Under the pieces are notes generated by a model, which was not told the DNA's origin, did not search any database, and saw only the letters and a program-made list of their open reading frames with translations. The position numbers and the translations under genes are program-made. A DNA stretch of 22,085 bases from JARYMI01 sp037444845 (GTDB taxonomy: Bacteria > Acidobacteriota > Aminicenantia > Aminicenantales > UBA8522), in contig JBBILQ010000046.1 of the NCBI GenBank assembly GCA_037444845.1, forward strand, positions 1 through 22,085, in the 5' to 3' direction. Positions 8,724 to 17,997 of the stretch are shown here, one piece after another. Positions within the stretch are counted from its first letter, which is position 1, and each line of letters opens with the position of its first letter.

Positions 8724-9446
8724 GTGATTGAACTTCGACACGTTTCCAAAAGTTACAACAAAGGAAGGGTCAAGGCTGTCGACGATCTGACCTTGACGGT
8801 GAACTCAGGCGAGATATTTGGCTTCTTGGGGCCAAACGGTGCGGGCAAGACGACAACGATCAAGATGATTGTCGGACTTCTGCGGCCGGATGCAGGGACG
8901 GTTGCGATCAACGGTTTCGACACGCAGAAGGACGCCCTCAAGTGCAAGTTGATCACGACTTATGTCCCGGACTATCCCGCCGTCTACGAGCGGTTGACCG
9001 GGATGGAGTACCTGAATTTTATCGGGGATGTCTACGGTGTCCAGAAGAACGACAGGCTGGAGAGAATGACAAAGTGGCTCGAAATCTTCGAGCTCGCCCA
9101 GGCCATTTCCAATCCCATCCAGAGCTACTCGCAGGGCATGAAACAGAAGATCGTCCTCATCGCCGCGATGCTCCCGGCTCCCCGCGTCATGGTCTTGGAT
9201 GAGCCGATGGTCGGGCTCGACCCCCGCGCCTCCCATCATCTCAAGCAGCTCATGCGTGAACACTGCGACCAGGGGAAGACCCTCTTTTTCTCGACCCACA
9301 TCATGGAAGTGGCCGAAAAGCTGTGTGACTGCATCGGGATAATAAACAAAGGGAAGCTCATCGCCTGCGGGACCATGGAAGAGCTCAAGAAACTGAGCGA
9401 AGACATATCGCTCGAAAATATCTTTCTGGAGCTGACGGACAAATGA
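8724..9446 (+). CDS. ABC transporter ATP-binding protein (EcsA-like)
   Basis: This 240-residue nucleotide-binding subunit has Walker A GPNGAGKT (36-43), signature YSQGMKQK (135-142), Walker B VMVLDEP (155-161), the D-loop GLDPRA and the switch His192 (STHIMEVAEKL). The start is GTG at 8724, preceded by AGGGAG (8711-8716). The Q-loop region reads VPDYPAVYERLT, with Asp83 where glutamine is usual, as in some EcsA-type exporters. It overlaps the downstream permease by 4 nt (ATGA), so the two form one ABC-2-type exporter. The cargo cannot be read from sequence. Maturase plus exporter could suggest a modified peptide, but no precursor gene is visible. Confidence 0.92.
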   Translation: MIELRHVSKSYNKGRVKAVDDLTLTVNSGEIFGFLGPNGAGKTTTIKMIVGLLRPDAGTVAINGFDTQKDALKCKLITTYVPDYPAVYERLTGMEYLNFIGDVYGVQKNDRLERMTKWLEIFELAQAISNPIQSYSQGMKQKIVLIAAMLPAPRVMVLDEPMVGLDPRASHHLKQLMREHCDQGKTLFFSTHIMEVAEKLCDCIGIINKGKLIACGTMEELKKLSEDISLENIFLELTDK

Positions 9447-11122
9447 GCGGGCTTCGGTCTCTCGTTCGCGCAGCTCTCAAGGCCAATTTCGGGTTCGCCG
9501 TTCTGGGCCACCGGCTATTCAGGGAAAAGAAAGATATTTGGATTGCAGCAGTTGCGGTCCTTGCCGTCATCGGAATTTTTCCCACGCTCTACGGCTATCT
9601 CCGGCTGATCAAGGAGCTCTACGGGCTGCTCCAACCGCTGGGACAGGAGCGGGTTATTCTGACATTCGGCCTTCTGGCTGGGCAGTTCCTTATCCTCCTC
9701 TTTGGCCTCTATTACGTCGTCTCGGCGTTTTATTTTTCCAAAGACCTGGAGATGCTCATTCCGCTGCCGCTCAAGCCGTTCGAGGTCATGTTGTCAAAGT
9801 TTACCGTGATCCTGGTCAATGAATATTTGAGCGTTCTGTTCATCGTCGCGCCGGTCCTCATCTATTTCGGGATTCTGGCCAAGTCGAGCCTCTTTTATTG
9901 GATAAACGCATTCGTTGTCTATTTTTTTCTGCCCGTTATCCCGCTGGCCGTTGTTTCGCTCCTGGTTGTCGGTATGATGCGCGTCGTTAACCTCACCCGC
10001 AAAAAGGACGCCCTGATCATCGTCGGGAGTCTTATCTTAATCGCAGCGGCCCTGAGCTTGCAGTTTTTCATCAATAAATCCCCTGGGTCTGAGCCTGATC
10101 CCCAGGCTATGGTCAGGTTTTTCGCTTCGCCGGACAGCCTCATTAAACGGGTCGGTGCCAGCTTCCCGCCCAGCATCTGGGCGACTGAAGCCTTGGCTGG
10201 AGAACTTTCTGGCTCGAGACTTCTTAACCTGCTTATCTTCGTCGGGACATCGCTGGCCATTTTCTGCGGAATGCTCGTCATAGCTGAGAAACTATTCTAC
10301 CGAGGGCTGATCGGGATCGGCGAGATCTCAGGCCGAAGGAAAATCCTTTCCCCGACAAAGATGTCGCGAATGGTTTCCTCTGGCCGCCGTCCGGTGAAGG
10401 CGATCTTCTCCCGCGAATGGCGGATCATGAACCGCACGCCTGTGTTCCTGCTCAACGGCGTCCTGACGGCGATCCTCTTTCCTGTGATATTCATCATCAT
10501 GGCGAAAGCCGGAGGCGGCGATGAGACATTTATCTTGGTGAAGGGATTGAGCGCTGCCAGGCCTTTGTATGTCATGCTGGCTGCGGCCGCTTTTCTTATC
10601 ATCTGTGGCTGCCTCAGCGGGACATCCTCCTCGACCTTCTCACGCGAAGGTGGCCAGTTCTGGATGTCCAAGGTCATCCCCGTTACCCCCGGTGAACAGG
10701 TGATCGCAAAATTCCTCCATTCTTATGTCATCGCTTTGTTGGGCATCGGCGCTGGCTCGGTTGCGCTCTTGGTTGTCTTTCGCCTAAAGGCCTCGTTCTT
10801 CTTAGCCGCTGCGGCTCTCGCTCTGATTGGAGCTGTGGCGCTGACCGCGGTCGGCATGATAATCGACCTGGCCCGGCCGCTCTTGAAATGGACGAACCCG
10901 CAAAAGGCCATCAAGCAAAATCTCAACGTCCTGTTCGCGGTTTTTGCCGACCTGGGCGTTCTGGCAATCATCGGCTTACTCGTCAGCTTTCTGGCCAAAT
11001 CCGGAGTCTCTGCGGGCGTCATCCTCTTCATTGTCTTTGCCGCCGTGGTCCTGCTTTCTTTGTTTAGCTGCCTGTTCCTTCTGCGGATGGTCGATAGAAG
11101 ATATCGAGAAATCGAAGTTTAA
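9443..11122 (+). CDS. ABC exporter permease, large polytopic membrane protein
   Basis: The 559-residue protein is dominated by hydrophobic helices. Examples are IAAVAVLAVIGIFPTLYGYL (about 34-53), FGLLAGQFLILLFGLYYVVS, AVVSLLVVGMM, ALIIVGSLILIAAALSLQFF, a central block from about 330, and several at the C terminus ending in a basic tail MVDRRYREIEV. A soluble linker (about 285-325) separates two membrane halves. The size and the pairing with an EcsA-like ATPase through a 4-nt overlap fit the large ABC-2 exporter permeases (putative ABC exporter group). No periplasmic MacB-type domain is seen. The transported molecule is unknown. Confidence 0.8.
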   Translation: MSGLRSLVRAALKANFGFAVLGHRLFREKKDIWIAAVAVLAVIGIFPTLYGYLRLIKELYGLLQPLGQERVILTFGLLAGQFLILLFGLYYVVSAFYFSKDLEMLIPLPLKPFEVMLSKFTVILVNEYLSVLFIVAPVLIYFGILAKSSLFYWINAFVVYFFLPVIPLAVVSLLVVGMMRVVNLTRKKDALIIVGSLILIAAALSLQFFINKSPGSEPDPQAMVRFFASPDSLIKRVGASFPPSIWATEALAGELSGSRLLNLLIFVGTSLAIFCGMLVIAEKLFYRGLIGIGEISGRRKILSPTKMSRMVSSGRRPVKAIFSREWRIMNRTPVFLLNGVLTAILFPVIFIIMAKAGGGDETFILVKGLSAARPLYVMLAAAAFLIICGCLSGTSSSTFSREGGQFWMSKVIPVTPGEQVIAKFLHSYVIALLGIGAGSVALLVVFRLKASFFLAAAALALIGAVALTAVGMIIDLARPLLKWTNPQKAIKQNLNVLFAVFADLGVLAIIGLLVSFLAKSGVSAGVILFIVFAAVVLLSLFSCLFLLRMVDRRYREIEV

Positions 11123-11167
11123 GGATTTTAGTGGAATTTAGAGTCGGGCAAGGAAGGAGATTTATCA

Positions 11168-13240
11168 ATGGAGCAAAAGTCTTTCGCCCCGATCATCCCC
11201 GCTGAGAGCGGGGTCAAGGAATTCACCCTGCGGGCTGTCCTCCTCGGCGTCTTCATGGCTGCTTTCATGGGCGCGGCTAACGCCTACTTGGGGCTCAAGG
11301 CCGGGATGACGATCGCCGCCACCTACACGACCGCGGTCGTCGGCATGGCGGTGATTAAGGCCTTCCGGGGGACGCTTCTCGAGGAGGACTGCGCCAGGAC
11401 CGTGGGGTCGATTGGAGGCAATGTCGCCTCTGGCGCGATCTTTACTCTGCCCGCATTTTTCATCGCAGGAATCTGGCTGCCTTTCTACAGGGTCGAACAA
11501 TACCTGGTCGCGACGGTCATCTTAGTGCTGGGCGGGATCTTGGGCATCATGTTCGTCACTGTCACCCGGCGTGTCCTCATTGGCGATAAAGAACTTCCTT
11601 TCCCAGAATCCGTGGCCACTGCGGAAATCCATAAGGCCGGACAGAAGGGCGCAAAAGGAACAGGTCATCTTCTCGCCGGCATGGGCCTGGGCGCTTTGTT
11701 CACGTGCCTGACTGAGTTCAAGGTCATTGCCCTGAAATGGCAGCGCATCATCTCCGTGGGCAAGGGTTCGATTCTCCTTCGCGGCCCTGAAGCTAGCGCG
11801 GCTTTCCTCGGCGTGGGGTACATTATCGGTCCGAAGCTGGCCGCCGTCAACTTCAGCGGCGGTGTCGTGGCCTAGGGGTTGCTGGCGCCGGTGCTCGCCT
11901 TTTTCCTGAACTATAATGATCTGGCCGGAGTCGCTGACTGGGCCGTGGAGATCACTCGCGTCTGGAGGGATTACGTTCGCTATATCGCCATCGGCGGCAT
12001 GCTCGTCGGCGCGTTCTACACGCTGTTCAGGATGAGAAAGAGCCTGACACAGGGAATTGCCCGTTCCCTGTCCACGCTCGTCATCGGAAAAAGAGGTGCC
12101 GCCGAGGCCCTCCCGCGGACTGACCGCGACATCGATATCAAGTGGGCTCTCGGAGCGGCGGCTGCCATCTGCGTCGTTGTCTTTTTCGTCTTCAACCGGT
12201 TTGCCCAAAGCCCCCCGCCTTCGCTCGTCGCCGTCGTTTTGATGATTGCTCTTGGATTCGTGTTCGCTGCTGTCTCGGGATACCTCGTCGGCATCATCGG
12301 CGTCAGCAGCAACCCGACGAGCGGCCTCACGGTCTCCGTGCTGATCATCGTTGCCTTCATCATGGTTCTCATGGGCCTGCAGGGAGGGTCCGGGATTTCC
12401 GCCGTGCTCATCGTGGCCGCCTTCACGTGCGTTTCGGTCTCAGTAGCCGGTGAGATGATGCAGGACCTCAAGGCGGGACACATCTTAGGCTGCACGCCCT
12501 GGCGGATGCAGCTCGGGGATGTGTTCGGGGTGACCGCGGCGGCTCTGGTCATGTTTTTCGTCCTTTCAGTCCTCCATCTGGGGAATATCAAACAAACGGT
12601 GGCAAGCAAGCTAACTGAGCTGGAAAGCGCTGGCGTCACAGAGGTGCCCTATGACGGGCGGCACAGGGCGGTTCAGGCCGGGACATACAGCCTGGACGAA
12701 ATCAAAGCCATGATTCCCGAGAAGCAGAACGAAATCCTGAAGACCAGCGCTGGTTTCGGCGGCGAGAAAATCCCAGCCCCCCAGGCAAGCCTGATGGCAG
12801 CCGTGGCAAACGGTATCTTCGAACGGAGGACGGAGTGGATTCTGATCCTGGCAGGGATGTTCATGGGTTTAGCTTTCATCTTGATGCAGGTGCGCAGCCC
12901 GATGCTCATCGCCGTGGGCATGTACCTTCCGATCGACACCTCTTTCGCCATTTTCCTGGGCGGAGCCTTCAAGGCCCTCCTGGAGAAGAGGCAGGAGAAA
13001 AAAAAGCTTGGCGGGGAGGATAAAGAACGGGTGACCAACACAGGCACTCTGCTGGCCTCTGGTCTCATCGCAGGTGAGGCCATTATCGGGATCCTGTTCG
13101 CCACGCTGGCCTTCGCCGAGGTCGAGCTCTTCCAACTGTTCTGGAAGCCCTCTTACTTGCTCAGTCTCGTTGGCATTTTCGCTCTTGGCTTATTCCTGGT
13201 CCTCCGGGCCTTGAACAAAGCGGGCCGCGAAACAAACTGA
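11168..13240 (+). pseudogene. OPT-family oligopeptide transporter, interrupted by one in-frame amber codon
   Basis: The full frame is 690 codons, the usual size of bacterial OPT transporters, which import peptides or metal chelates by proton symport. Family features are the N-terminal EFTLRAVLLGVFMAAFMGAANAYLG with GLKAG, ELPFPE after the first helices, NFSGGVV near 227-233, and many helices to the end. AAGGAGA precedes the ATG. Codon 236 is TAG (11873-11875) with no frame change, splitting the gene into an N part (235 codons) and a C part (453 residues if restarted at TTG 11879). The context GGVVA-stop-GLLAPVL suggests a tryptophan codon TGG changed by one base. Both halves otherwise look intact. 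A recent nonsense mutation or a sequencing or strain variant is likeliest; read-through is possible. Confidence 0.85.
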
Positions 13241-13246
13241 ACGAAA

Positions 13247-14107
13247 TCAGGTTTTGAGCTTCTCGTTGAGGAAGGCGATCGTCCTTTCCCAGGCCAGACT
13301 GGCTGCTTCCTTATGGTACCGGGAAGGGTTTGTGTCGTTGAAAAAGGCGTGAGCAGCGCCGTCATACATATAAATTTTGTACTCTATGGAAGCCTTCTTG
13401 AGGGCTTCCTCGAAAGCCTGGATTCCCGCGTTGATCCGTTCATCGTTTTCCGCGTAATGGACGAGCATCGCGGCTTTAATCTTCGGGACGTCTTCAGGCG
13501 CGGGCTGACTGCCGTAGAATGGGACTGCTGCCGCCAAGTCCGGCGAGTTGACGGCCACCTGATTGGTGACGCCTCCGCCCCAGCAGAAGCCCATGCAGCC
13601 GACCTTTCCCGTTGACAGGGGATGGGTCTTTAGATACTCCACAGCAGCGACGTAATTTTTTATGTTCGCCTGTCGGTCGAGCTTTCCGATAAGTTCTCTG
13701 GCTTTATCGGGATCCTCGGGAGTTCCTCCGAGCGGTGACAGGGCGTCGGGCGCAATAGCCAGAAATCCCTCTAAGGCAACCCGCCGAGTGACATCTTCGG
13801 TATGGGTGTTGAGGCCCCGGTTTTCATGGATAACGATGACGCCAGGCCGTTTGGCTTCTTCTTTCAGCCAGGCTGAATACGCGCGGACGTCGCCCGTCGC
13901 GCCAGGATAGGTGATATATTCCGTCTTAAGGCGCGGATCATCCTTTTCGACGACCTGCGCTCTGGCATAGCTACTTTCCAGGAAAGGGAGCAGGGAAGAT
14001 GAGGCAGCCGCGCCGCCAGAGAGAAGAGCCAGTTTCTTGAGGAATGCGCGGCGATCCATCAATCCCTTCTTGTACTCGTCGTATAAGTCGATAAATTTTT
14101 GATTCAT
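13247..14107 (-). CDS. Tat-exported dienelactone hydrolase family protein
   Basis: This 286-residue protein carries an N-terminal twin-arginine signal (DRRAFLKK at 18-25, then a hydrophobic stretch to about 45, ending ARA at 48-50), so it is probably exported folded. The body is an alpha/beta hydrolase of the dienelactone hydrolase family: Glu95 (HENRG), nucleophile Cys175 in GFCWGG (173-178), Asp222 and His253 (AAHAFF) complete the expected triad plus gate residue. Family members cleave lactones or esters; the substrate here is unknown. The ATG at 14107 is chosen over an upstream TTG at 14134, because the predicted start of transcription lies between the two. It is convergent with the OPT gene, 6 nt from its stop. 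Confidence 0.88.
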   Translation of the reverse strand: MNQKFIDLYDEYKKGLMDRRAFLKKLALLSGGAAASSSLLPFLESSYARAQVVEKDDPRLKTEYITYPGATGDVRAYSAWLKEEAKRPGVIVIHENRGLNTHTEDVTRRVALEGFLAIAPDALSPLGGTPEDPDKARELIGKLDRQANIKNYVAAVEYLKTHPLSTGKVGCMGFCWGGGVTNQVAVNSPDLAAAVPFYGSQPAPEDVPKIKAAMLVHYAENDERINAGIQAFEEALKKASIEYKIYMYDGAAHAFFNDTNPSRYHKEAASLAWERTIAFLNEKLKT

Positions 14108-14124
14108 TCGTTTCTTATGAGTCA

Positions 14125-14153
14125 AGAATATCAATTGGCTATTGGGATGTCAA
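14125..14153 (-). promoter_or_regulatory. Sigma70-type promoter of the dienelactone hydrolase gene
   Basis: On the minus strand TTGACA (14148-14153) and TATTCT (14125-14130) are separated by 17 bases. The start should lie near 14117, leaving a very short leader of about 10 nt before the ATG. It separates this gene from the upstream polysaccharide operon. Confidence 0.65.
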
Positions 14154-14193
14154 ACAGACCGAACGCGAGAAAGCCTCGGCCGGTCGTTTCGGC

Positions 14194-15510
14194 CTACCAA
14201 CAATATCCAGTGCAGAGGAGAAACGTGCGGCGGCGAAGTGGTCCTTCGTCTCTTAAATGATAATAAAGCTGGAGTCTTATCTTACGGAAAAAGCGCCAGT
14301 CGAGCCCGGCAAAGATGACCCAGCTTTCTTTGACCAACAGATCTTCCGCAGTCACGATGTCAAAGGGCTTAGAACCCATTCCGTATCCAACCGAGAGGTG
14401 ACTTGTCTCTGAAAAATAGCGCCGCAGGTTGGCCGTCCAAGAAAATGCGGTCTTTCCTTCCTCTTGTGTTAGGTACCAACGGAGAAAAGCGATGGATTGA
14501 CCATGGTAATAGGCCACACTCCCGAGATAAACAGAAGTTGAGCTGGGAGAGAAGGCCAGCCTTCGGTGGCCCAGAGAAACCTCCCAGGAAGAAAAAATTC
14601 CCTGGTAGACCTCGGCCAGCCAGGAATGATTTGGATAATGGACGGCTTTTGGAGAAATAGCCAGGTTGAGATGGGCATAGGAGCGGTTCCAGAGGCGCGG
14701 ATAGGACTCGACATCATACTGATAATCTCTTTTTTCAAACCTTTCCGTCTGACTGGCTTTAAAAACCAGGGGACCTGTGGGAGCAAGGTTCAGCTGGAAA
14801 GCCAGTCTCCTGTCGATGCAGGGGCTTCTTTCATCGGTGAATGTCTCGGTCAGGTGTTCGTAGCGAAATTCATAATTCTTGAGCCAGCGTGGCGAAGCTG
14901 TGGTCAGGGCTTTCCTGTATTCTTTGTTTTGGGGGTCAAGACGCAGGGCTTTCTCGTACGTGTGCCGCGCTTTCTCATAATTCCCGCTCCAAAAGTGGAC
15001 TCGGCCCAACCGGAATGCAAGCTCAGCGTTATCGGGGTATTGCTCTGCTGCACGATCATAAAGCGAGACGGACCTGGCATACTCTCCTTGCCACGAAGCG
15101 ATCTCGGCCAATCCGATCATGGCCTCAAGGTTCCTCGGCCTGATTTCAAGAGCCCGCTGATAGCCTCGTTCTGCGGCCGCGTAGTTCCTTTTCCAGGATT
15201 CAATCCGGGCACGAAAGACAAGGACATCACTGTTATCCGGAAAAGCGGAGGCCAAAGCATCCAACACGGCCAGGGCTTTGTCCCACTCGTTAGAAAAGGC
15301 ATGAGCTTTGCAGAGGAGAAAGCTGACGTCATAATCCCCGGGGCTGTGCTTGAGCTCCTCGAGGCAGATGCGCACGGCCGCAGGATAATCCTTTGACGTG
15401 ATAGCATGAGTGGCCTTTTCGATAGCGGCATCGCGGCCCTGGGCGAAAATCTCGTTGCCCACTGATGCGAGGATGAAAAGAGAAATCATGCGGAGATAAC
15501 ATCGTTTCAT
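14194..15510 (-). CDS. TPR protein with YaiO-type outer-membrane beta-barrel
   Basis: The 438-residue protein begins with a signal peptide (about 1-24, ...NEIFAQG). Tandem TPR-like repeats follow from about 28 to 205 (for example NAELAFRLGRVHFWSGNYEK and the following ARHTYEKALRLDPQN). The C-terminal half (about 210-438) is a set of alternating aromatic strands of the YaiO outer-membrane barrel type, ending in an aromatic residue (TGYCW) as barrel proteins do. TPR plus barrel is the layout of polysaccharide export porins such as PgaA. The ATG at 15510 shares its A with the TAA stop of the upstream glycosyltransferase gene, so translation is coupled. In E. coli the homologue yaiO adjoins the GT2 gene yaiP. 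Inferred role: passage of the polymer through the outer membrane. Confidence 0.85.
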   Translation of the reverse strand: MKRCYLRMISLFILASVGNEIFAQGRDAAIEKATHAITSKDYPAAVRICLEELKHSPGDYDVSFLLCKAHAFSNEWDKALAVLDALASAFPDNSDVLVFRARIESWKRNYAAAERGYQRALEIRPRNLEAMIGLAEIASWQGEYARSVSLYDRAAEQYPDNAELAFRLGRVHFWSGNYEKARHTYEKALRLDPQNKEYRKALTTASPRWLKNYEFRYEHLTETFTDERSPCIDRRLAFQLNLAPTGPLVFKASQTERFEKRDYQYDVESYPRLWNRSYAHLNLAISPKAVHYPNHSWLAEVYQGIFSSWEVSLGHRRLAFSPSSTSVYLGSVAYYHGQSIAFLRWYLTQEEGKTAFSWTANLRRYFSETSHLSVGYGMGSKPFDIVTAEDLLVKESWVIFAGLDWRFFRKIRLQLYYHLRDEGPLRRRTFLLCTGYCW

Positions 15511-16931
15511 TAATTGACCTGTCCCAGGGCAAAACCCTTCCGCCGCATCGCTCCCCACTCTTTCTTGCCGGCCACAAAGTCAAAGGCCGCCTTGGCCCGG
15601 ACAAGGGTAAGGACCTGGCGGTAAAGGAAGTTTTCCATGACCCCGAAGGCCGTGATGATCAGAATATCCCTGAGATGCGGGTACCGGTGAGAGGAATATT
15701 CTTCGAGAAGCAGGGCCATCAGGGAATGAATGGTGCCGAGAACAATGGCCACGAAGAAAAACATGACAGCAAACGGGAAATTGACGAGCTTGGAGAAAAG
15801 ACTGGCCACGAAAATTCCGTATCCCAACAGCTCAACGAGAGGACCCAGCATCTCAAAAACAACATAGAAGGGCATCGCCAGAAGCCCTGTCGAGCCGTAG
15901 CGGGGGTTGAGAAACAGCCGGCGATTGTGGAGGAGAGTCTCGATCAGCCCTCTGTGCCATCTGTTTCTCTGTCTTGAAAGCAGGCGCATGGATTCAGGCG
16001 CTTCTGTCCAGCAGATCGGGTCGGGGATGAAACAGATCCGGAACGGAGTCTTCTTCTCATGGAGGAATTTCCTCATCCGGACGATAAGGTCCATGTCCTC
16101 GCCGACAGTGCCTGCCCGGTAGCCGCCGCACTGAAGGACTATGTCTTTGCGGAAAAGGCCAAAGGCTCCAGAAATAACCAGGAGGCTTTTGAGCATGCTG
16201 AGACCTATCCGACCACCCAGAAATGCCCTCAGGTACTCGATGATCTGGAAGCGAGCCAGGAAATTGGCTGGCATTTTTATGCGAACCACATGTCCGCTCT
16301 CCACCAGACAGCCGTTGCTTAGCCGGATGATCCCTCCGGCGGCCACGGTCTTTTCCGGGTCTTCAAGGAACGGGCGGACGATTTTGAGCAGAGCACCTTT
16401 CTCGAGAAGAGAATCGCTGTCAACGGCGCAGAACAGGGGATACTTGGAAACATTGAGCCCCGCGTTCAGAGCATCGGCTTTCTTTCCGTTGACCTTGTCC
16501 ACAACGATCAGCCTCGAGTCCAGAGACGAGACATAAATCCCTTTGATGGGCTTTGTCTCGACGGCTTTCCTGAAGACGCGACGAGTCTTCTGAAGGTCGA
16601 AGAACATCGTCAGTTTTTCCAGTGTCTGGTCTGATGAGCCGTCATTGACGACAATGACCTCAAACAGAGGATACTCGAGCGAGAGAAGGGCTTTGACGCT
16701 TTCGACGATGGTGTTCTCTTCATTGTGGGCGGGTGCGATGATGGAGATCGGCTTGACGAGCGGGAGTCGGAATACCTCTCTGAAGTTGACAAAAGTCGTG
16801 AGCTGTCGGTAGCGGAATATGCCGAAAAGCGAAAGAACTGTGAAGAGAAGATAAGAGGCGTTGATGAGGAGAAAATAGATAAGGATGATGAGGCTGACAA
16901 GCGCAAAAACTGAATCGGAAAAACCGCTCAT
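15510..16931 (-). CDS. Processive family 2 glycosyltransferase, membrane polysaccharide synthase
   Basis: This 473-residue protein has an N-terminal membrane helix (about 7-36), a GT-A catalytic domain and C-terminal helices (about 350-410 and 420-440). Catalytic motifs are APAHNEE (66-72), VVNDGSSD with Asp97, KKADALNAG (150-158), DSDS (171-174), GEDMD (278-282) and QRNRW (321-325). This D, DxD, ED, QxxRW set defines processive synthases such as BcsA, PgaC and hyaluronan synthase. It should polymerise a UDP-sugar (UDP-GlcNAc or UDP-glucose are typical) while extruding the chain across the inner membrane. There is no PilZ domain. It sits 4 nt after the HEAT gene and overlaps the YaiO-like gene by 1 nt. 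Confidence 0.93.
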   Translation of the reverse strand: MSGFSDSVFALVSLIILIYFLLINASYLLFTVLSLFGIFRYRQLTTFVNFREVFRLPLVKPISIIAPAHNEENTIVESVKALLSLEYPLFEVIVVNDGSSDQTLEKLTMFFDLQKTRRVFRKAVETKPIKGIYVSSLDSRLIVVDKVNGKKADALNAGLNVSKYPLFCAVDSDSLLEKGALLKIVRPFLEDPEKTVAAGGIIRLSNGCLVESGHVVRIKMPANFLARFQIIEYLRAFLGGRIGLSMLKSLLVISGAFGLFRKDIVLQCGGYRAGTVGEDMDLIVRMRKFLHEKKTPFRICFIPDPICWTEAPESMRLLSRQRNRWHRGLIETLLHNRRLFLNPRYGSTGLLAMPFYVVFEMLGPLVELLGYGIFVASLFSKLVNFPFAVMFFFVAIVLGTIHSLMALLLEEYSSHRYPHLRDILIITAFGVMENFLYRQVLTLVRAKAAFDFVAGKKEWGAMRRKGFALGQVN

Positions 16932-16935
16932 CGTC

Positions 16936-17997
16936 TTAACCTGATTCCTGGGGCTGGATGATCTCGTCCAGGATCATCGCCGACATCTCAGCCGCATACC
17001 GGTCTTTTGTCTGGGAGGCGACCTCTCTCAATTTCCCGTCCCCAGGCTCCCCCAGTTTGGCCAGGGCAGAGGCGGCGTTGAGCCGGACGTGCCAGAAGGG
17101 CGAAAAGAGGGAGTCTGATAGGATGTCCAGAGCCTCGAGAGTTCCGAGTTTCCCCAGGCTTTTCACGGCCTGAGCCCTGACCTCCCAGGCCCCGTCTCGA
17201 GCCATGGAGACAAGGGTCTTTGTCGAATCCGGAACGAGCAGCCTCCCCATCGCTCGAGCGACGCGAATTCGGACTTCCTTGTTCTCATGGCTGGCATAGA
17301 CAAGAATATCTTCATAAAGAGAACGAAGAGGGATAGCTCCGACAAGCTCGATCAGCAAGGCGATTTTTTCAGGAGAAAGAGGCTTGCGGAGATAATCTCT
17401 GACATAAGGCTCGACACGCCCTCCGAGCCCGAACATGATGTTATAGTAAGGCCTGATCGGATAGCCCTGGTCTGACTCAAACGCCTTAAACAAGAAAATC
17501 AGCGTCTCGGAGCTGGGCGTCTGCGAGAGGGCAGTGATCGTCGCCAGCCTGATTAGCGGTTTATCTTGAAGAAGCCTGAGCAAGTACTGGCTATCTGCGG
17601 AGTCGAAGAAAGTGACGAAAAGGCGAGCGCTTTTCAGACGCTTGACCGCCCAACGCGAAGTCATGGATTTAAGGCATTTTGTTTTCAAGGCTGCGTCAAA
17701 GATAATCTTTAGCTGGCCTTTTCCTTCGCCGCTGATGAGGTTTCCGTAATCGATGAGGACTTTTGTTAGAACGGCAAGAAAATTCCTGTGCCTGCGGGCA
17801 AGCTGGATGGAGAATGTTGGGTTGAGCTGGGCCATTGCTTCAAGGATGTCCTTCTCAACCTTATGGTATCGCCGGGCAAATATTTTTTGTTGATGATCGA
17901 GGACAACCCGCCTCGAGATGATGAAGAAAAAGAGAGCGAAAGAAAGAAGGAACAGGAAAAGCAGGCTGTATCCGATGGCGATTGCTGAGGGAGTCAC
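16936..17997 (-). CDS. Membrane-anchored HEAT-repeat protein
   Basis: The 353-residue protein opens with one strongly hydrophobic helix (about 5-28, YSLLFLFLLSFALFFFIISR) followed by basic residues, so by the positive-inside rule the rest is cytoplasmic. From about residue 130 it is built of HEAT-like helical pairs. The clearest are ENKEVRIRVARAMGRL, GAWEVRAQAVKSLGKLGTLE and PFWHVRLNAASALAKLGEPG. Such solenoids are protein-binding scaffolds. The start is GTG, overlapping the TGA of the response-regulator gene (GTGA). The synthase gene follows after 4 nt. A plausible role is to link the regulator to the synthase at the inner membrane; this is inference from order and topology. Confidence 0.85.
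   Translation of the reverse strand: MTPSAIAIGYSLLFLFLLSFALFFFIISRRVVLDHQQKIFARRYHKVEKDILEAMAQLNPTFSIQLARRHRNFLAVLTKVLIDYGNLISGEGKGQLKIIFDAALKTKCLKSMTSRWAVKRLKSARLFVTFFDSADSQYLLRLLQDKPLIRLATITALSQTPSSETLIFLFKAFESDQGYPIRPYYNIMFGLGGRVEPYVRDYLRKPLSPEKIALLIELVGAIPLRSLYEDILVYASHENKEVRIRVARAMGRLLVPDSTKTLVSMARDGAWEVRAQAVKSLGKLGTLEALDILSDSLFSPFWHVRLNAASALAKLGEPGDGKLREVASQTKDRYAAEMSAMILDEIIQPQESG

Noticed and set aside
11873..11875. TAG as a recoded sense codon (pyrrolysine or reassigned amber)
   Set aside because: At least four other genes in the window end in TAG, the family context suggests tryptophan, and no recoding structure is evident.
11876..13240. C-terminal OPT part as an independent gene starting at TTG 11879
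   Set aside because: There is no ribosome binding site or promoter at this point, and it continues the same frame in the middle of a transporter family domain. One interrupted gene is simpler.
14108..14134. TTG start at 14134 for the dienelactone hydrolase
   Set aside because: It lies upstream of the predicted transcription start near 14117, and the added residues precede an ordinary N terminus.
14178..14194. GGCCG/CGGCC hairpin at the end of the YaiO-like gene as terminator
   Set aside because: The 5-bp stem overlaps the stop codon but is followed by no T-run, so an intrinsic terminator is not supported.
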